A DNA stretch of 64,000 nt from Haloferax massiliensis. Its GTDB lineage: Archaea; Halobacteriota; Halobacteria; Halobacteriales; Haloferacaceae. Shown here in pieces: positions 1-8,673 of this stretch (position 1 is the first letter of the stretch; every line of letters begins with the position of its first letter). A program made the position numbers and the translations under genes. The stretch is taken from the NCBI RefSeq assembly GCF_001368915.1, contig NZ_CSTE01000001.1:22464-86463 (forward strand), written 5' to 3'. Below the pieces are notes generated by a model, which was not told where the DNA came from, did not search any database, and saw only the letters and a list, made by a program, of their open reading frames with translations.

Positions 1-760
1 GACGGAGATGGCCATCGAACTCACGCAGGTGCCCGACCTCCCCCACGAGGACGGCGCGTACGACTACGACGCCTACCACGAGGCCGCCGGCGACAACTAC
101 CTCATCCCGCTGGAAATCGTCTTCCGCAACACCGTCCCCGTGGGGTCGAGCCTCCGGCGGCGCGGCGAGCCCTCGGAGTACGGCCTCGACGCCGACGAGT
201 GGCCCGACGAGGCCGTCTCCCTCCCCGAGCCGGTCGTGGAGTTCTCCACGAAGTACGAAGAACAGGACCGGTATCTCTCCCGCGAGGAGGCCGACGACAT
301 CGCCGGGAAGGTCGACCTCGACCGCCTCGAAGAGCTGGCGCTCGCCGTGAACCACGTGCTGACCGAGCGCGCCGACAAAGCCGGATTCGACCACGAGGAC
401 GGCAAAATCGAGTGTCTCTACCACGACGGCACCGTCAAGGTCGGCGACGTGGTCGGCACGTTCGACGAAAACCGGTTTTCCTACGGCGGCCAGCAGGTCT
501 CGAAGGAGGTCGTCCGGCAGTACTACAAGCGCGTCCAGCCCGAGTGGGTCGCGGCCGTGAAGGACGCGAAGGCCGAGGCCATCGAGACGGGCGAGCCGAA
601 CTGGCGCGAGAACTGCGCGGTCGAACCCGACCACCTGCCCGCCGACATCGTCGAGGCGCTGTCGGACCTCTACTGCGCCGGCACCAACGCCTACGTCGAC
701 CACGACTGGTTCGACGCGCCGGCCATCGAGGACGCCGTGGCTCGCGTCCGGGACCTGTAG
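1..760 (+). CDS. purC: Phosphoribosylaminoimidazole-succinocarboxamide synthase, 3' part
   Basis: SAICAR synthetase of purine synthesis: joins aspartate to CAIR with ATP in the cytoplasm. The frame is open from base 2, so the true start lies before the window; about 252 C-terminal residues are visible. The stretch with [20 protein letters not shown] and the later DGKIECLY and [11 protein letters not shown] segments fit PurC. The first Met at base 8 is internal. Other purine genes (purU, purS, purQ) lie within the next 5 kb but on separate transcripts. Identification rests on family motifs; confidence is good. Confidence 0.88.
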   Translation, partial: TEMAIELTQVPDLPHEDGAYDYDAYHEAAGDNYLIPLEIVFRNTVPVGSSLRRRGEPSEYGLDADEWPDEAVSLPEPVVEFSTKYEEQDRYLSREEADDIAGKVDLDRLEELALAVNHVLTERADKAGFDHEDGKIECLYHDGTVKVGDVVGTFDENRFSYGGQQVSKEVVRQYYKRVQPEWVAAVKDAKAEAIETGEPNWRENCAVEPDHLPADIVEALSDLYCAGTNAYVDHDWFDAPAIEDAVARVRDL

Positions 761-802
761 TCGACCGCCGAGCGAGCACGCCGTTTTTCGTCTGTTCCAT
801 TC

Positions 803-1018
803 TCACGACGCGTCGTCACCGACGAGGGACCGCCAACCTCGGCGGAGGAGTTGGACGACGCCGAGCGCGAAAAACACCGTCGCGCCGGTCACGACGCCCG
901 GTTCGACGCCGGGAAGGAGCGGGATGAAACCGAGTTGGTGCGCGATGAGGAGGACTGTCGCCACGAGCCACAGCGCGTAACAGCCGAGCGCGACGCGATG
1001 GCGGAGGGAGACGGGCAC
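803..1018 (-). CDS. Small two-helix membrane protein, unknown function
   Basis: A 71-residue protein if read from the GTG at 1018. The frame is open further upstream to 1141, but that part is Arg/Pro-rich, overlaps the end of purU and looks like a shadow. From the GTG it shows two hydrophobic segments (about residues 7-28 and 40-55) joined by a short loop and ending in a basic patch then GDDAS. No recognised domain. It lies just after purU on the same strand and could be co-transcribed. Function unknown. Confidence 0.6.
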   Translation of the reverse strand: MPVSLRHRVALGCYALWLVATVLLIAHQLGFIPLLPGVEPGVVTGATVFFALGVVQLLRRGWRSLVGDDAS

Positions 1019-1079
1019 GGCTCCGAGTCGTGGCGGCGGCAAAATAGGTCTGATGGGGGTCGCCCCACTCAGCGTCGCC

Positions 1080-2063
1080 TCAGTCCTCGGACGGGTCGGG
1101 CGCGAGCGCCTCGCGCTCGCCGAGGGCGTCGATGATGCCATCGACCGGGCGGTCGGGATTCGACGCCTGCGCTTCGCGGGTGAGGCCGAGCTGGTAGCGC
1201 TCGGGGTCGGCGCTCTCGCGGAGGCTGGTGCGCCCGCGGTGGACCGAGACGTCGTTGTTGAGGTGGAGCTTCACGGCTTCGAGGAGCGCGTCGGCCTCCA
1301 GCGGCTGACCGCGCTCTTTTATCTCGTCGATGGTGGCGTCGTCCGGCACGTCGAAGGCGCGCTGGGCGATGATGGGCCCCTGGTCGAGGTCGGTCGTCAC
1401 GTAGTGGGCGGTGACGCCGGCGATGCGGACGCCCTCCTCTTTCGCCTGCCGGTAGGCGGCCGCGCCGGGGAACGCCGGGAGCAGCGACGGGTGGATGTTG
1501 ATGATGCGGTCCTCGTAGCGGAAGACGACGTTCGGGCCGAGGATGCGCATATAGCGCGCGAGGACGATGAGGTCCACGTCGTACTGTTCGAGGAGGTCGA
1601 GCAGGCGCTGTTCGTTGGCGGTGCCCTTCTGGTCGCCGATGTCGTGGAAGGGAACGTCGTAGTGGCTCGCCAGCGGTTCGAGCGTGTCGTGGTTGCCGAT
1701 GACGACCGAGATATCAGCGCCGAGGTCGTCGTTGGCCCACGCCTCGAACAGCGCTTCGAGGCAGTGGGACTCCTTCGTGACGAGGACGGCGATTTCGCGG
1801 GTCTCGCGGTCCGAGGGGAACCGGACCTGCACGTCGACGCCGAGGTCGTCGCCGAGGTCGGACAGCGCCTCGCGGAGTTCGTCGCGCGAGCAGGTCATCT
1901 CCGCGGTGTCGGCGTGGAGGGTCATCCGGAAGATTCCCTCGCGGACCGCCTGGTCTAAGTCCTCGACGTTGATTCCGCGCTCGAACAGCAGGGTGGTCAC
2001 GTTCGCGATGAGTCCGGTCTTGTCTCCTCCGATGACCGTGATTTCGGTGAGTTCGCGAGTCAT
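1080..2063 (-). CDS. purU: Formyltetrahydrofolate deformylase
   Basis: Hydrolyses 10-formyl-tetrahydrofolate to formate and tetrahydrofolate, supplying formate or balancing one-carbon units. 327 residues: an N-terminal ACT domain (about 4-85, ITVIGGDKTGLIANVTTLL), then a formyltransferase domain (about 90-285) with the Asn-His-Asp catalytic set visible in INIHPSLLPAFPG and in VTTDLDQGPIIAQ. A C-terminal extension of about 40 residues goes beyond the bacterial length. The start was set at the ATG at 2063 because a strong ribosome site (GGAGGTGA) precedes it by a few bases; the longer frame to 2177 is not protein-like. The ACT domain distinguishes it from PurN. Confidence 0.9.
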   Translation of the reverse strand: MTRELTEITVIGGDKTGLIANVTTLLFERGINVEDLDQAVREGIFRMTLHADTAEMTCSRDELREALSDLGDDLGVDVQVRFPSDRETREIAVLVTKESHCLEALFEAWANDDLGADISVVIGNHDTLEPLASHYDVPFHDIGDQKGTANEQRLLDLLEQYDVDLIVLARYMRILGPNVVFRYEDRIINIHPSLLPAFPGAAAYRQAKEEGVRIAGVTAHYVTTDLDQGPIIAQRAFDVPDDATIDEIKERGQPLEADALLEAVKLHLNNDVSVHRGRTSLRESADPERYQLGLTREAQASNPDRPVDGIIDALGEREALAPDPSED

Positions 2064-2208
2064 ACCGTCACCTCCAGCTGTTCGAAGCTGAACATACCCG
2101 TCCTGCGTCGGCGAACGGTAAACCGCTGTCGTTCTCCGCAAGCGAATCTCTCGGGAACGACCGTGAATCACCCGCACAAAGGAAAAGCCGATGTGACGGT
2201 AAGACCGC

Positions 2209-3630
2209 CTACGCCAGCGGCAGCACCGACGAGACGACGAGAACGACGACGAGACCGGTCACGGAGATAATCGTCGTCAGCGCGGTCCACGTCTTCAGCG
2301 TCTCAGCCTGCGTGAGGCCGCCGATTTCCTTGACGAGCCAGAAGCCCGAGTCGTTGTACCACGAACAGATGTTGCCGCCCGCGCCGATGACCATCACCAG
2401 ATACGCGGTGTTGACCGGAAGCTGGCCGGTGAGCGGGGCCATGATGCCGGCGGCCGTGAGCATCGCCGCGGTCGCGGAGCCCTGCGCGATGCGGACGATG
2501 GCGGCGATGAGCCACGCGGTCACGAGAAGCGGGATGCCGAAGCCTTCGAGCCCGTTGGCGAGGTACGAGCCGATTCCGGAGGCCGCGAGGAGCGCACCGA
2601 ACGCGCCGCCCATGGCGGTGATTGCCGCGATGTTACCGCCGCTTTTGAGCGCCTCGGTGAGTTCGTCTTCCCAGTCGGACCGCGAGAGGTCGGACCAGCG
2701 GTAGTACGTGTAGGCCGCGGCGAGCGCGGCGACCGTGAGCGCGACGTTCTTGTCGCCGATGAACGCGACGAACGGACGGTTGTCGACGACGAACGCGACG
2801 AACGGCCGGAGCGGTTCGGCCACCGTCACGCCTTCGAGGGCGTTGACGACGGTGAGCGAGCCGACGAGCGCGACGGCGATGACGATGGGCGCGGTGGCTT
2901 CGAGGAAGCTCGGCAGGGACGACACGTCGCGCTGGGCGCGCTCCTTCAGTTCGTCCGTGGTCGTTCCCATCGCGTCGCGGAGGGGAATGTCGATGTGACG
3001 GTTTATCCAGCGGCCGTAGACGAGACCGCCCATGGTGGCCGACGGGACGGCGACGGTGACGCCGATGAGCATCGTGGTGCCGATGTCGGCTCCGACCTCG
3101 CTGGCGACCGCGAGCGGGCCGGGCGTCGGCGGGACGAACACGTGGGCCGTCGCCGCGCCGGCCCCGACGACGACGAGGTAGAGCGCGTAGTTGTCTCCCA
3201 TCCGAGCCCGCATCGACCGCGCGAGGGGAGCCATGAGGTAGAACACGCTGTCGAAGAACACGGGGATGGCGAGCACGGTACTGCTCCCCCACAGCGCGAT
3301 GTCGCTGTTTTCTCTCCCGACGAGCGACTGGAAGGAGCGGACGATGCGCTGGGCGGAGCCGCTTTCGAGCATCGACTTCCCGATGATGGCGGCCATCAGG
3401 ATGGGAATCCCGATGCCGGCCATCCCGTTGCCGAACGCCGTCGCCGTTCTCGTCGCCGCGTCGGCGAGCGCGAAGTCGGGGACGAACGCCGCGTTGACGA
3501 GTCCGACCGCGAACGCGGCTATCGCCAACCCGACGAACGCGGGGAGGTCTAACACGACCAGTAGCAACACGACCAACGCGAGCCCGATTACGAACGTCAA
3601 GAGCGGACTCTGTGCGAACTCGATTGCCAT
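2209..3630 (-). CDS. GntP-family gluconate/organic acid permease
   Basis: A 473-residue integral membrane transporter of the GntP family (gluconate:H+ symporter type), with about 12 hydrophobic helices across the whole length. Family-like stretches are the N-terminal LVIGLALVVLLLVVLDLPAF region, GIGIPILMAAIIGKSMLESG, and the C-terminal ICSWYNDSGFWLVKEIGG segment. The substrate cannot be read from sequence; gluconate, lactate, glycerate or another small acid is possible. No sugar-acid catabolic gene is adjacent. It is divergent from purS with a 278-base AT-rich spacer. Confidence 0.85.
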   Translation of the reverse strand: MAIEFAQSPLLTFVIGLALVVLLLVVLDLPAFVGLAIAAFAVGLVNAAFVPDFALADAATRTATAFGNGMAGIGIPILMAAIIGKSMLESGSAQRIVRSFQSLVGRENSDIALWGSSTVLAIPVFFDSVFYLMAPLARSMRARMGDNYALYLVVVGAGAATAHVFVPPTPGPLAVASEVGADIGTTMLIGVTVAVPSATMGGLVYGRWINRHIDIPLRDAMGTTTDELKERAQRDVSSLPSFLEATAPIVIAVALVGSLTVVNALEGVTVAEPLRPFVAFVVDNRPFVAFIGDKNVALTVAALAAAYTYYRWSDLSRSDWEDELTEALKSGGNIAAITAMGGAFGALLAASGIGSYLANGLEGFGIPLLVTAWLIAAIVRIAQGSATAAMLTAAGIMAPLTGQLPVNTAYLVMVIGAGGNICSWYNDSGFWLVKEIGGLTQAETLKTWTALTTIISVTGLVVVLVVSSVLPLA

Positions 3631-3908
3631 ACGTGAAACACCGTATCACCGTGCCGTAAAATTATTATCATATATTACGTATGTAATTGTTATTTTAAAC
3701 TGCTGGAAAATAATTAATATGGATTCTGTCAAATCATCCGAATTGGAGACGCGGGGTCGGGTGCAGAGTTCACGGGCAGACCGCGCGGAATCCGCGAGCT
3801 AACGCGGTTTCCGGGAGCGTCGTCACCGGTTCGGCGACGATACGCACATCTGTGTATATCAAACACGACCCAAAACCGTTTTTGCACATGACCGCGCATC
3901 GCCACCTG
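3631..3908. promoter_or_regulatory. Divergent promoter region between gntP-like gene and purS
   Basis: No gene is visible. It holds an AT-rich block at about 3660-3720 (ATTATTATCATATATTACG) close to the permease start, which fits its promoter, and a TATA-like TGTATATCAAA near 3851-3861, about 50 bases before the purS ATG. No clear palindrome was found. Confidence 0.5.
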
Positions 3909-4160
3909 ATGACCACTTACACCGCGACGGTGACGGTGCGCCTCAAGCGCGGCGTGCTCGACCCGGAGGCGGAGACGACGAAGCGCGCGCTGGAACGACT
4001 CGGGTTCGAGCTCGACGCGCTACGCTTCACCGAACGCTACGAGGTGGACCTCGACGCGGCCGACGCCGACGAGGCCGAGGCCCGCGCCGACGAGATGGCA
4101 GAACGCTTGCTGGCGAACCCGACCATCCACGACTACGAGGTCGCGGTCGCCGAGGCCTGA
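3909..4160 (+). CDS. purS: Phosphoribosylformylglycinamidine synthase subunit PurS
   Basis: The small (83-residue) structural subunit of the three-part FGAM synthase PurL-PurQ-PurS, which converts FGAR to FGAM in purine synthesis. The sequence has the typical MTTYTATVTVRLKRGVLDPE start and ends in NPTIHDYEVAVAEA. The ATG at 3909 begins at the conserved N terminus; the upstream in-frame Met at 3852 lies in the promoter. It sits one base before purQ, so the two are certainly one transcript. PurL is not in the window. Confidence 0.93.
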   Translation: MTTYTATVTVRLKRGVLDPEAETTKRALERLGFELDALRFTERYEVDLDAADADEAEARADEMAERLLANPTIHDYEVAVAEA

Positions 4161-4161
4161 G

Positions 4162-4836
4162 ATGATCGCAGTCGTGCAGTTCGGCGGCTCGAACTGCGAC
4201 CGCGACGCCGTGCGCGCGCTGTCGGACCTCGGCTTCGAGGCCGAGCGCGTCTGGCACGAAGACCCCCTGCCCGAGGCGACGACGGGAATCGTGCTCCCCG
4301 GCGGCTTCTCGTACGGCGACTACCTGCGCGGCGGCGCGATGGCCGCCCGCTCGCCCATCATGGAGTCGGTCCGCGAGGCGGCCGACGACGGCGTCCCCGT
4401 CCTCGGCGTCTGCAACGGCGCGCAGATCGGCTGTGAGTCCGGGCTCACCCCCGGCGCGTTCACGACGAACGCGAGCGCCCGCTTCCAGTGCGAACACGTC
4501 TACCTCCGCGTCGAGAACGCCGACACGCGCTGGACCGCGGCGTACGAGGAAGGCGAGGTCATCGAACTCCCCATCGCCCACGGCGAGGGTCGCTTCGAAC
4601 TCGACGCCGAGCGCTACGAGGCGCTCGAAGCCGACGACCGGATTCTGTTCCGCTACTGCGACGAGGACGGCAACGTCACCGACGAGGCGAACCCCAACGG
4701 CTCGCTCGGGAACGTCGCGGGCGTCCTCGGCGACAGCGAGTCTGTCGCGGTGCTGATGCCGCACCCCGAGCGGGCGTCGCTCCCGCAACTCGGCAACACC
4801 GACGGTCGGGGCGTGCTGGCTGGCTTCGAGGGGTAG
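4162..4836 (+). CDS. purQ: Phosphoribosylformylglycinamidine synthase, glutaminase subunit PurQ
   Basis: Class I glutamine amidotransferase that feeds ammonia to PurL. 224 residues, the usual length. The nucleophile Cys is in the elbow GVCNGAQIGCESGLTPG, with PGGFSYGDYLRGG before it, HGEGRF in the middle and the His-Glu of the triad in MPHPERAS near the C terminus. It starts one base after the purS stop, which fits a purSQ operon. Confidence 0.95.
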   Translation: MIAVVQFGGSNCDRDAVRALSDLGFEAERVWHEDPLPEATTGIVLPGGFSYGDYLRGGAMAARSPIMESVREAADDGVPVLGVCNGAQIGCESGLTPGAFTTNASARFQCEHVYLRVENADTRWTAAYEEGEVIELPIAHGEGRFELDAERYEALEADDRILFRYCDEDGNVTDEANPNGSLGNVAGVLGDSESVAVLMPHPERASLPQLGNTDGRGVLAGFEG

Positions 4837-4954
4837 GTGTATAAAAAAGACCGTCCGCCGCGGTGGCGGGCGGCACGGGGCCGGTTGGCGAGCGAAGCGG
4901 CGTACACGATGAGCGATGTTGGAGTGTCGAGGTTTCCGGCCCGCGTACCGCGTG

Positions 4955-5071
4955 CTATGGGGCGAGAGCGCAGGGAGCGTCCGTGGCGATCCACGCCTCG
5001 GTGTTCTCCTCTTCGCGTATCTCGAACCACCCATCCGCGTAGTAGACGGTCTTGTACGTGTGTTTCGTCAT
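4955..5071 (-). CDS. 38-residue small protein, haloarchaeal
   Basis: A short frame read from ATG at 5071 to TAG at 4955. It begins MTKHTYKTVYYADGWFEI and contains EAWIATDAPC near the end. The tyrosine/tryptophan-rich body and the AWIxSD/TD-like ending resemble small haloarchaeal proteins of the DUF7331 type that I recall, but the match is from memory. Codons favour G/C in third position. No Shine-Dalgarno is seen, so it may be leaderless. It lies alone in the purQ-RaSEA gap; the rest of 4837-5324 shows no gene. Confidence 0.5.
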   Translation of the reverse strand: MTKHTYKTVYYADGWFEIREEENTEAWIATDAPCALAP

Positions 5072-5324
5072 GATGGCGGGCGGTTCGGATGGACACGTCC
5101 GAACCACCGAATATGACAACGACTCACACCCTCTTTGATACGAATATCCTATTCGACGGTTAGGGGTCAGTTACTCTGAGACGTCACACCCTAACGCGGC
5201 CGAATCGGAGGAAACTCGGGGAGATACTGGACGAACAGTCACCGGTTCGGGACGGGACGGCCCCGTTCGCGGCGGGCGTCGGGCCGCGCGGAGAGATGCG
5301 ATTCGGGGGCTCAGCGCGCGGCGC

Positions 5325-6407
5325 TCACTTGACGAGCGGCATGTTGTAGCTCGTCTCGTTGTCGAGGACGAACTCCCACGTCGCCTCGCAGTCGCAGGAC
5401 ACCTGCTCGAAGACGCTCGGGTCCTGTCGGAGGTTGAAGTCCTTGACCGCCTTGAACACGAGTTCGTCGCAGTCGCCGCAGTTGTGTGCGCCGCGTTCCT
5501 GTCCGCCGCCGACGGGGTCGGAGACGACGATGGCGTCCACGTCGGCCGTCTCGCGGAGCGCGTCGGCGACCGACCAGAGCCACGGCGGGCGATAACCGCC
5601 GTTGAAGAACAGCTCGTCGACCATCGTGTAGCGCTGGACGTTCGTCGGGTTCATCGAGACGGTGTGGCAGTTGTCGACCGCCGCACACCGGCGGATGGAG
5701 GACTTCATGTCGTCGAGCGCCTCGGGCTCCGAGAGGAACGGCGGCTTCATCAGGAGGTACGCCTTGACGCCGCCGCCGGCCGCGGCGGCCTCCTCGCAGG
5801 CGTCCTCGAAGTCCGCGAAGTCGAAGTACTTGTTCACGCAGTCGTGGCGAACGCGGTCGGTGGCGGTTTCGAGGCCGACCGCCACGTCGGTTTCGAGGCC
5901 GCGGTCGGTGAAGTCGGCGAGCTTCTCGCGCGTGACGAAGTCCGGGAGCGACTCGACGACCACGCGGTCGCGGTCGGCGAACGTCTCGGCGATGGCGTCG
6001 CGGGTCTCGGCGGGCACCTCGCGCTCGTCGAGGAACGAGCCGGAGGTGTAAATCTTGATGAGACCGGCTTTCTCGCCGTCGTCCATCTCCTCGGCCTCGT
6101 GGTCGAGACAGACCTGAATCTGGTCCATCAGCGCCTCGTGGGCGACGGTGCCACCCTCGACGGACTCGGCGACGTAGCCGCACATCGTACAGCCGCCGGC
6201 GCGCGCCCACCGACAGCCGCCGGTGTTGAGGATAATCGTCAGCGAGTCGTAGACGCCGTCGGGCGTGTTGTCCTCGTCAATCCACACCCGGGTCGGCTCG
6301 TGGGGGTCGTAGGTCTTCTGCTTCCGCGAACGGATGTCGCGCATCACCTTGTTGTGCGCGTCCATCCCGCGTCCCCGTTCGTAGACCTCGGGGCTCGGCT
6401 TACTCAT
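5325..6407 (-). CDS. Archaeosine biosynthesis radical SAM protein RaSEA
   Basis: Radical SAM enzyme that works with ArcS to turn the lysine adduct of preQ0 at position 15 of tRNA into archaeosine. 360 residues. The Fe-S cluster Cys are C65, C73 and C76 (a CX7CX2C spacing typical of this family, not the common CX3CX2C), within NTGGCRWARAGGCTMCGYV. Further family marks are KIYTSGSFLDEREVP, VESLPDFV and a Cys pair near the C terminus (NCGDCDELVFKAVKDFN). Starts at the ATG at 6407. ArcS and the tRNA transglycosylase are not in the window. Confidence 0.88.
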   Translation of the reverse strand: MSKPSPEVYERGRGMDAHNKVMRDIRSRKQKTYDPHEPTRVWIDEDNTPDGVYDSLTIILNTGGCRWARAGGCTMCGYVAESVEGGTVAHEALMDQIQVCLDHEAEEMDDGEKAGLIKIYTSGSFLDEREVPAETRDAIAETFADRDRVVVESLPDFVTREKLADFTDRGLETDVAVGLETATDRVRHDCVNKYFDFADFEDACEEAAAAGGGVKAYLLMKPPFLSEPEALDDMKSSIRRCAAVDNCHTVSMNPTNVQRYTMVDELFFNGGYRPPWLWSVADALRETADVDAIVVSDPVGGGQERGAHNCGDCDELVFKAVKDFNLRQDPSVFEQVSCDCEATWEFVLDNETSYNMPLVK

Positions 6408-6485
6408 TGGATACCCGTATCGGACGGGTGCGTAAAGCGGCTTCGTCTGGGGTCGGCGGGCGGCGGTCGTCGGCCTGTCCCGCCG

Positions 6486-7352
6486 TCACATGTTCCGCGA
6501 GATGTAGCGGTCGACGTCGGCGACGAGCGACGGCCGGAACGTCCAGTAGCCCTCCCACCGCCTCGGTTCGGTCTCCAGCGCGAGGAGGGCGACGGGCTGA
6601 CCCGGAGCCGCGCCGTCGACGCACCCATCGCCCGGTCGCCCCCCGTCGGTCGCACCAGTCGCCTCGCTCTCGTCCGCGGTCGACTCGTCCGACTCGACCG
6701 AGTCGCCGTCCGGCGGCGTGTAGACGACGAACCACGAGTCGTAGAAGTCGTCGGAGTAACCGCCGTGCGTCAGCAGTTCGGAGTTCGACGGCGGCGTCCA
6801 GTCCGGAATCCCGTAGACGTGCGTCTGCACGTCTGTCGCGGCGACCTTCCGGTAGACCGCTCGCGTTCCGCGCTCGTCTTCGATGCGCGAGAGGCGCTGG
6901 AACGACGACCGGAGTCGCCCCCGCCCGGCGCGCCACGCGTGCCGCTCGATGTACCGCGAAATCGCCACGAGAAGGAGTTTCTCCTTGTCAGATTCGGGGT
7001 AGCCCCGGAGCGAGAACGGCACGTCGTCGAGTCGGGTGAGCACCGACGGGAGTTCGAACTCGGCGAGGTTCGCCTGTCCCGTCTTGTAGAGGTCGGAGTT
7101 CACGAGGAGGATAGAGTTCATCACCTCCTCCAGCGGCGAGGTCGCGACCACCTCGCGGCCCTCGGGCGTCCGCTCGGAGAGCACGACCACGTCGTCGCCG
7201 CGGGCGTCGTCGGACAGCTCGTCGACGTCGACCGGCTGGTCGGAGAACGTGGTTTCGAGCATTCGCTGGACTGGGTCGGGAGCCGAGCGATTGACCACGG
7301 AAAGCGACCGGCTCGCGGCGTCAATCGCGTCGAGGTAGCTGTCGAGACCCAT
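6486..7352 (-). CDS. DICT sensory domain protein
   Basis: A 288-residue soluble protein. The N-terminal part (MGLDSYLDAIDAASRSLSVV) and the core with LTRLDDVPFSLRGYPESDKE, AISRYIERHAW, GRLRSSFQRLSRIEDERGT and VHVYG-like VQTHVYGIPDW match my memory of the haloarchaeal DICT domain, a sensory module found beside signalling domains. No kinase or output domain is attached. An acidic low-complexity insert lies at about residues 218-245. Its ligand is unknown; it is transcribed alone, after the RaSEA gene on the same strand. Confidence 0.72.
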   Translation of the reverse strand: MGLDSYLDAIDAASRSLSVVNRSAPDPVQRMLETTFSDQPVDVDELSDDARGDDVVVLSERTPEGREVVATSPLEEVMNSILLVNSDLYKTGQANLAEFELPSVLTRLDDVPFSLRGYPESDKEKLLLVAISRYIERHAWRAGRGRLRSSFQRLSRIEDERGTRAVYRKVAATDVQTHVYGIPDWTPPSNSELLTHGGYSDDFYDSWFVVYTPPDGDSVESDESTADESEATGATDGGRPGDGCVDGAAPGQPVALLALETEPRRWEGYWTFRPSLVADVDRYISRNM

Positions 7353-7467
7353 CTAGTCGTGAGAACGACTGACCGCCGACGAGATAGCTGTTTTGGAGGC
7401 CGGAGCCGCGACGGGTTCGGCGGCCGCGGCGACAGGCGTTCATATGCGTCGCGACCGTAGACGAGGT

Positions 7468-8547
7468 ATGGAGCGCCGCACGCTCCTCTCGCTTCTCGCG
7501 GGCGGCGTCGCCGGACTCGCCGGGTGCGGGACGCCGGACGGAGAGACGGAGACGCCGACGCCAGAGGAGGGGACCGACGCGCCGACCGCGACGCCGACGA
7601 CCGAAGCGCGCGTAGAGCGGTCGCTGACGCTCTGGAACCCGACGCCGGACCCCGTGTTCACGACCGTCGTCGGCGTCCGCGGCGACCGCGACGTGTTCTT
7701 CGAGAACCGCGACCTGCTGCCCGGCGAGCGCGCCGCGCTGTCGGTCGCGGTCCCGACCGGAGAGACGGCGGTGCTCGTCGAGACGGACTCCGGCCTGCGG
7801 GCGCGCTCGACGTGGATCGTCGACCCGGCGTTCGAGGGGCTGGTGGTCGTCCTCGGACGGGACGCCGCGGCGTTTTGGCGGACCGTCTCGTGCGACGCGC
7901 GGGGGGAGTGTTCGCTCGCGGCGTCGCCCCCCGACGGCGGGCCGAGAATCGACCTCCCGCTCGTCGGCGATGGCTCAGCACGGTGGTACGCGCCCGCGGG
8001 CGTCGTCGTCGAAAACCCCGGCCCAGAGACGACCGCGCGCCTCCGCATCGACCTCGGTGACACGGCGCTGGTCGACCGCGCGTACCGCGTCCCCACGGGA
8101 GCGCGGCTGTCGGTGCCGGTGACGTACCGAAGCGGGAGCTACCGCGTGGTCGTCGAGACCGACGACCGGCGCGTCGAGGCGGCGTGGCCGGTGCCCGACC
8201 AGCCGACGAAGTACGTCGACGTGTCGAACGGGACGGCCGGGTGCGGACCGGCGAACACGACGCTCACGGTCGCCAACCGCGACGGCGAACCCCACCGGCT
8301 CGCGCTCCGGGTCGACCCCGCGGACGGCGGCGAGCCGTTCGACCGCACGCTCGCGCTCGACCCCGGCGAGGTCCGCGAACTCGTCCCCGTGACGACCTCC
8401 GGGGGCCACGCCGTCTCGGCGAGCCTCGAAACCGGCGCGGCGGCCTCGGGAACGTGGTGGTCCTGTCCGCCGCGCGGCCCCGCGAGCGTCGTCGTCGACG
8501 CCACCGGAACCCTCGCGCTGCGGGCTGCCGGCCCGCAACCGGGATGA
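7468..8547 (+). CDS. Secreted Tat-type lipoprotein, unknown function
   Basis: 359 residues. Twin Arg at 3-4, a hydrophobic stretch and lipobox LAGC (Cys20) indicate export and lipid anchoring; an acidic Thr/Pro/Glu-rich spacer follows. The body appears to hold repeated beta-rich units (WNPTPDPVFTTVVGVRGD, then VVENPGPETTARLRIDLGD, then TLTVANRDGEPHRLALRVD), like Ig-fold repeats. Two Cys pairs (CDARGEC; CGP...SCPP) may form disulfides. The start at 7468 puts the signal at the N terminus; earlier in-frame Mets are not signal-like. No homologous family is recognised. Confidence 0.7.
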   Translation: MERRTLLSLLAGGVAGLAGCGTPDGETETPTPEEGTDAPTATPTTEARVERSLTLWNPTPDPVFTTVVGVRGDRDVFFENRDLLPGERAALSVAVPTGETAVLVETDSGLRARSTWIVDPAFEGLVVVLGRDAAAFWRTVSCDARGECSLAASPPDGGPRIDLPLVGDGSARWYAPAGVVVENPGPETTARLRIDLGDTALVDRAYRVPTGARLSVPVTYRSGSYRVVVETDDRRVEAAWPVPDQPTKYVDVSNGTAGCGPANTTLTVANRDGEPHRLALRVDPADGGEPFDRTLALDPGEVRELVPVTTSGGHAVSASLETGAAASGTWWSCPPRGPASVVVDATGTLALRAAGPQPG

Positions 8548-8600
8548 GTCGCACGGATTGCCGCAATCCCGTGACGGTCCGGCGTCGGTTCGCGCCGGCG

Positions 8601-8616
8601 TAACCACTAGCGGTTA
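8601..8616. promoter_or_regulatory. Inverted repeat upstream of aldehyde ferredoxin oxidoreductase
   Basis: TAACCACTAGCGGTTA is palindromic except for one base pair. It lies about 35 bases before a TATA-like TATATAA (8652-8658), which is itself about 16 bases before the ATG at 8674. This position fits an operator for a transcription factor. The factor is unknown. Confidence 0.4.
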
Positions 8617-8673
8617 CACTGAGGTGGGAATCACTAACCCGACAGCGACCGTATATAACTAACGAGGATTACA

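Noticed and set aside
1019..1141. Longer start for the small membrane protein after purU
   Set aside because: The extension overlaps the purU end and is Arg/Pro-rich; the GTG at 1018 gives a compact two-helix protein.
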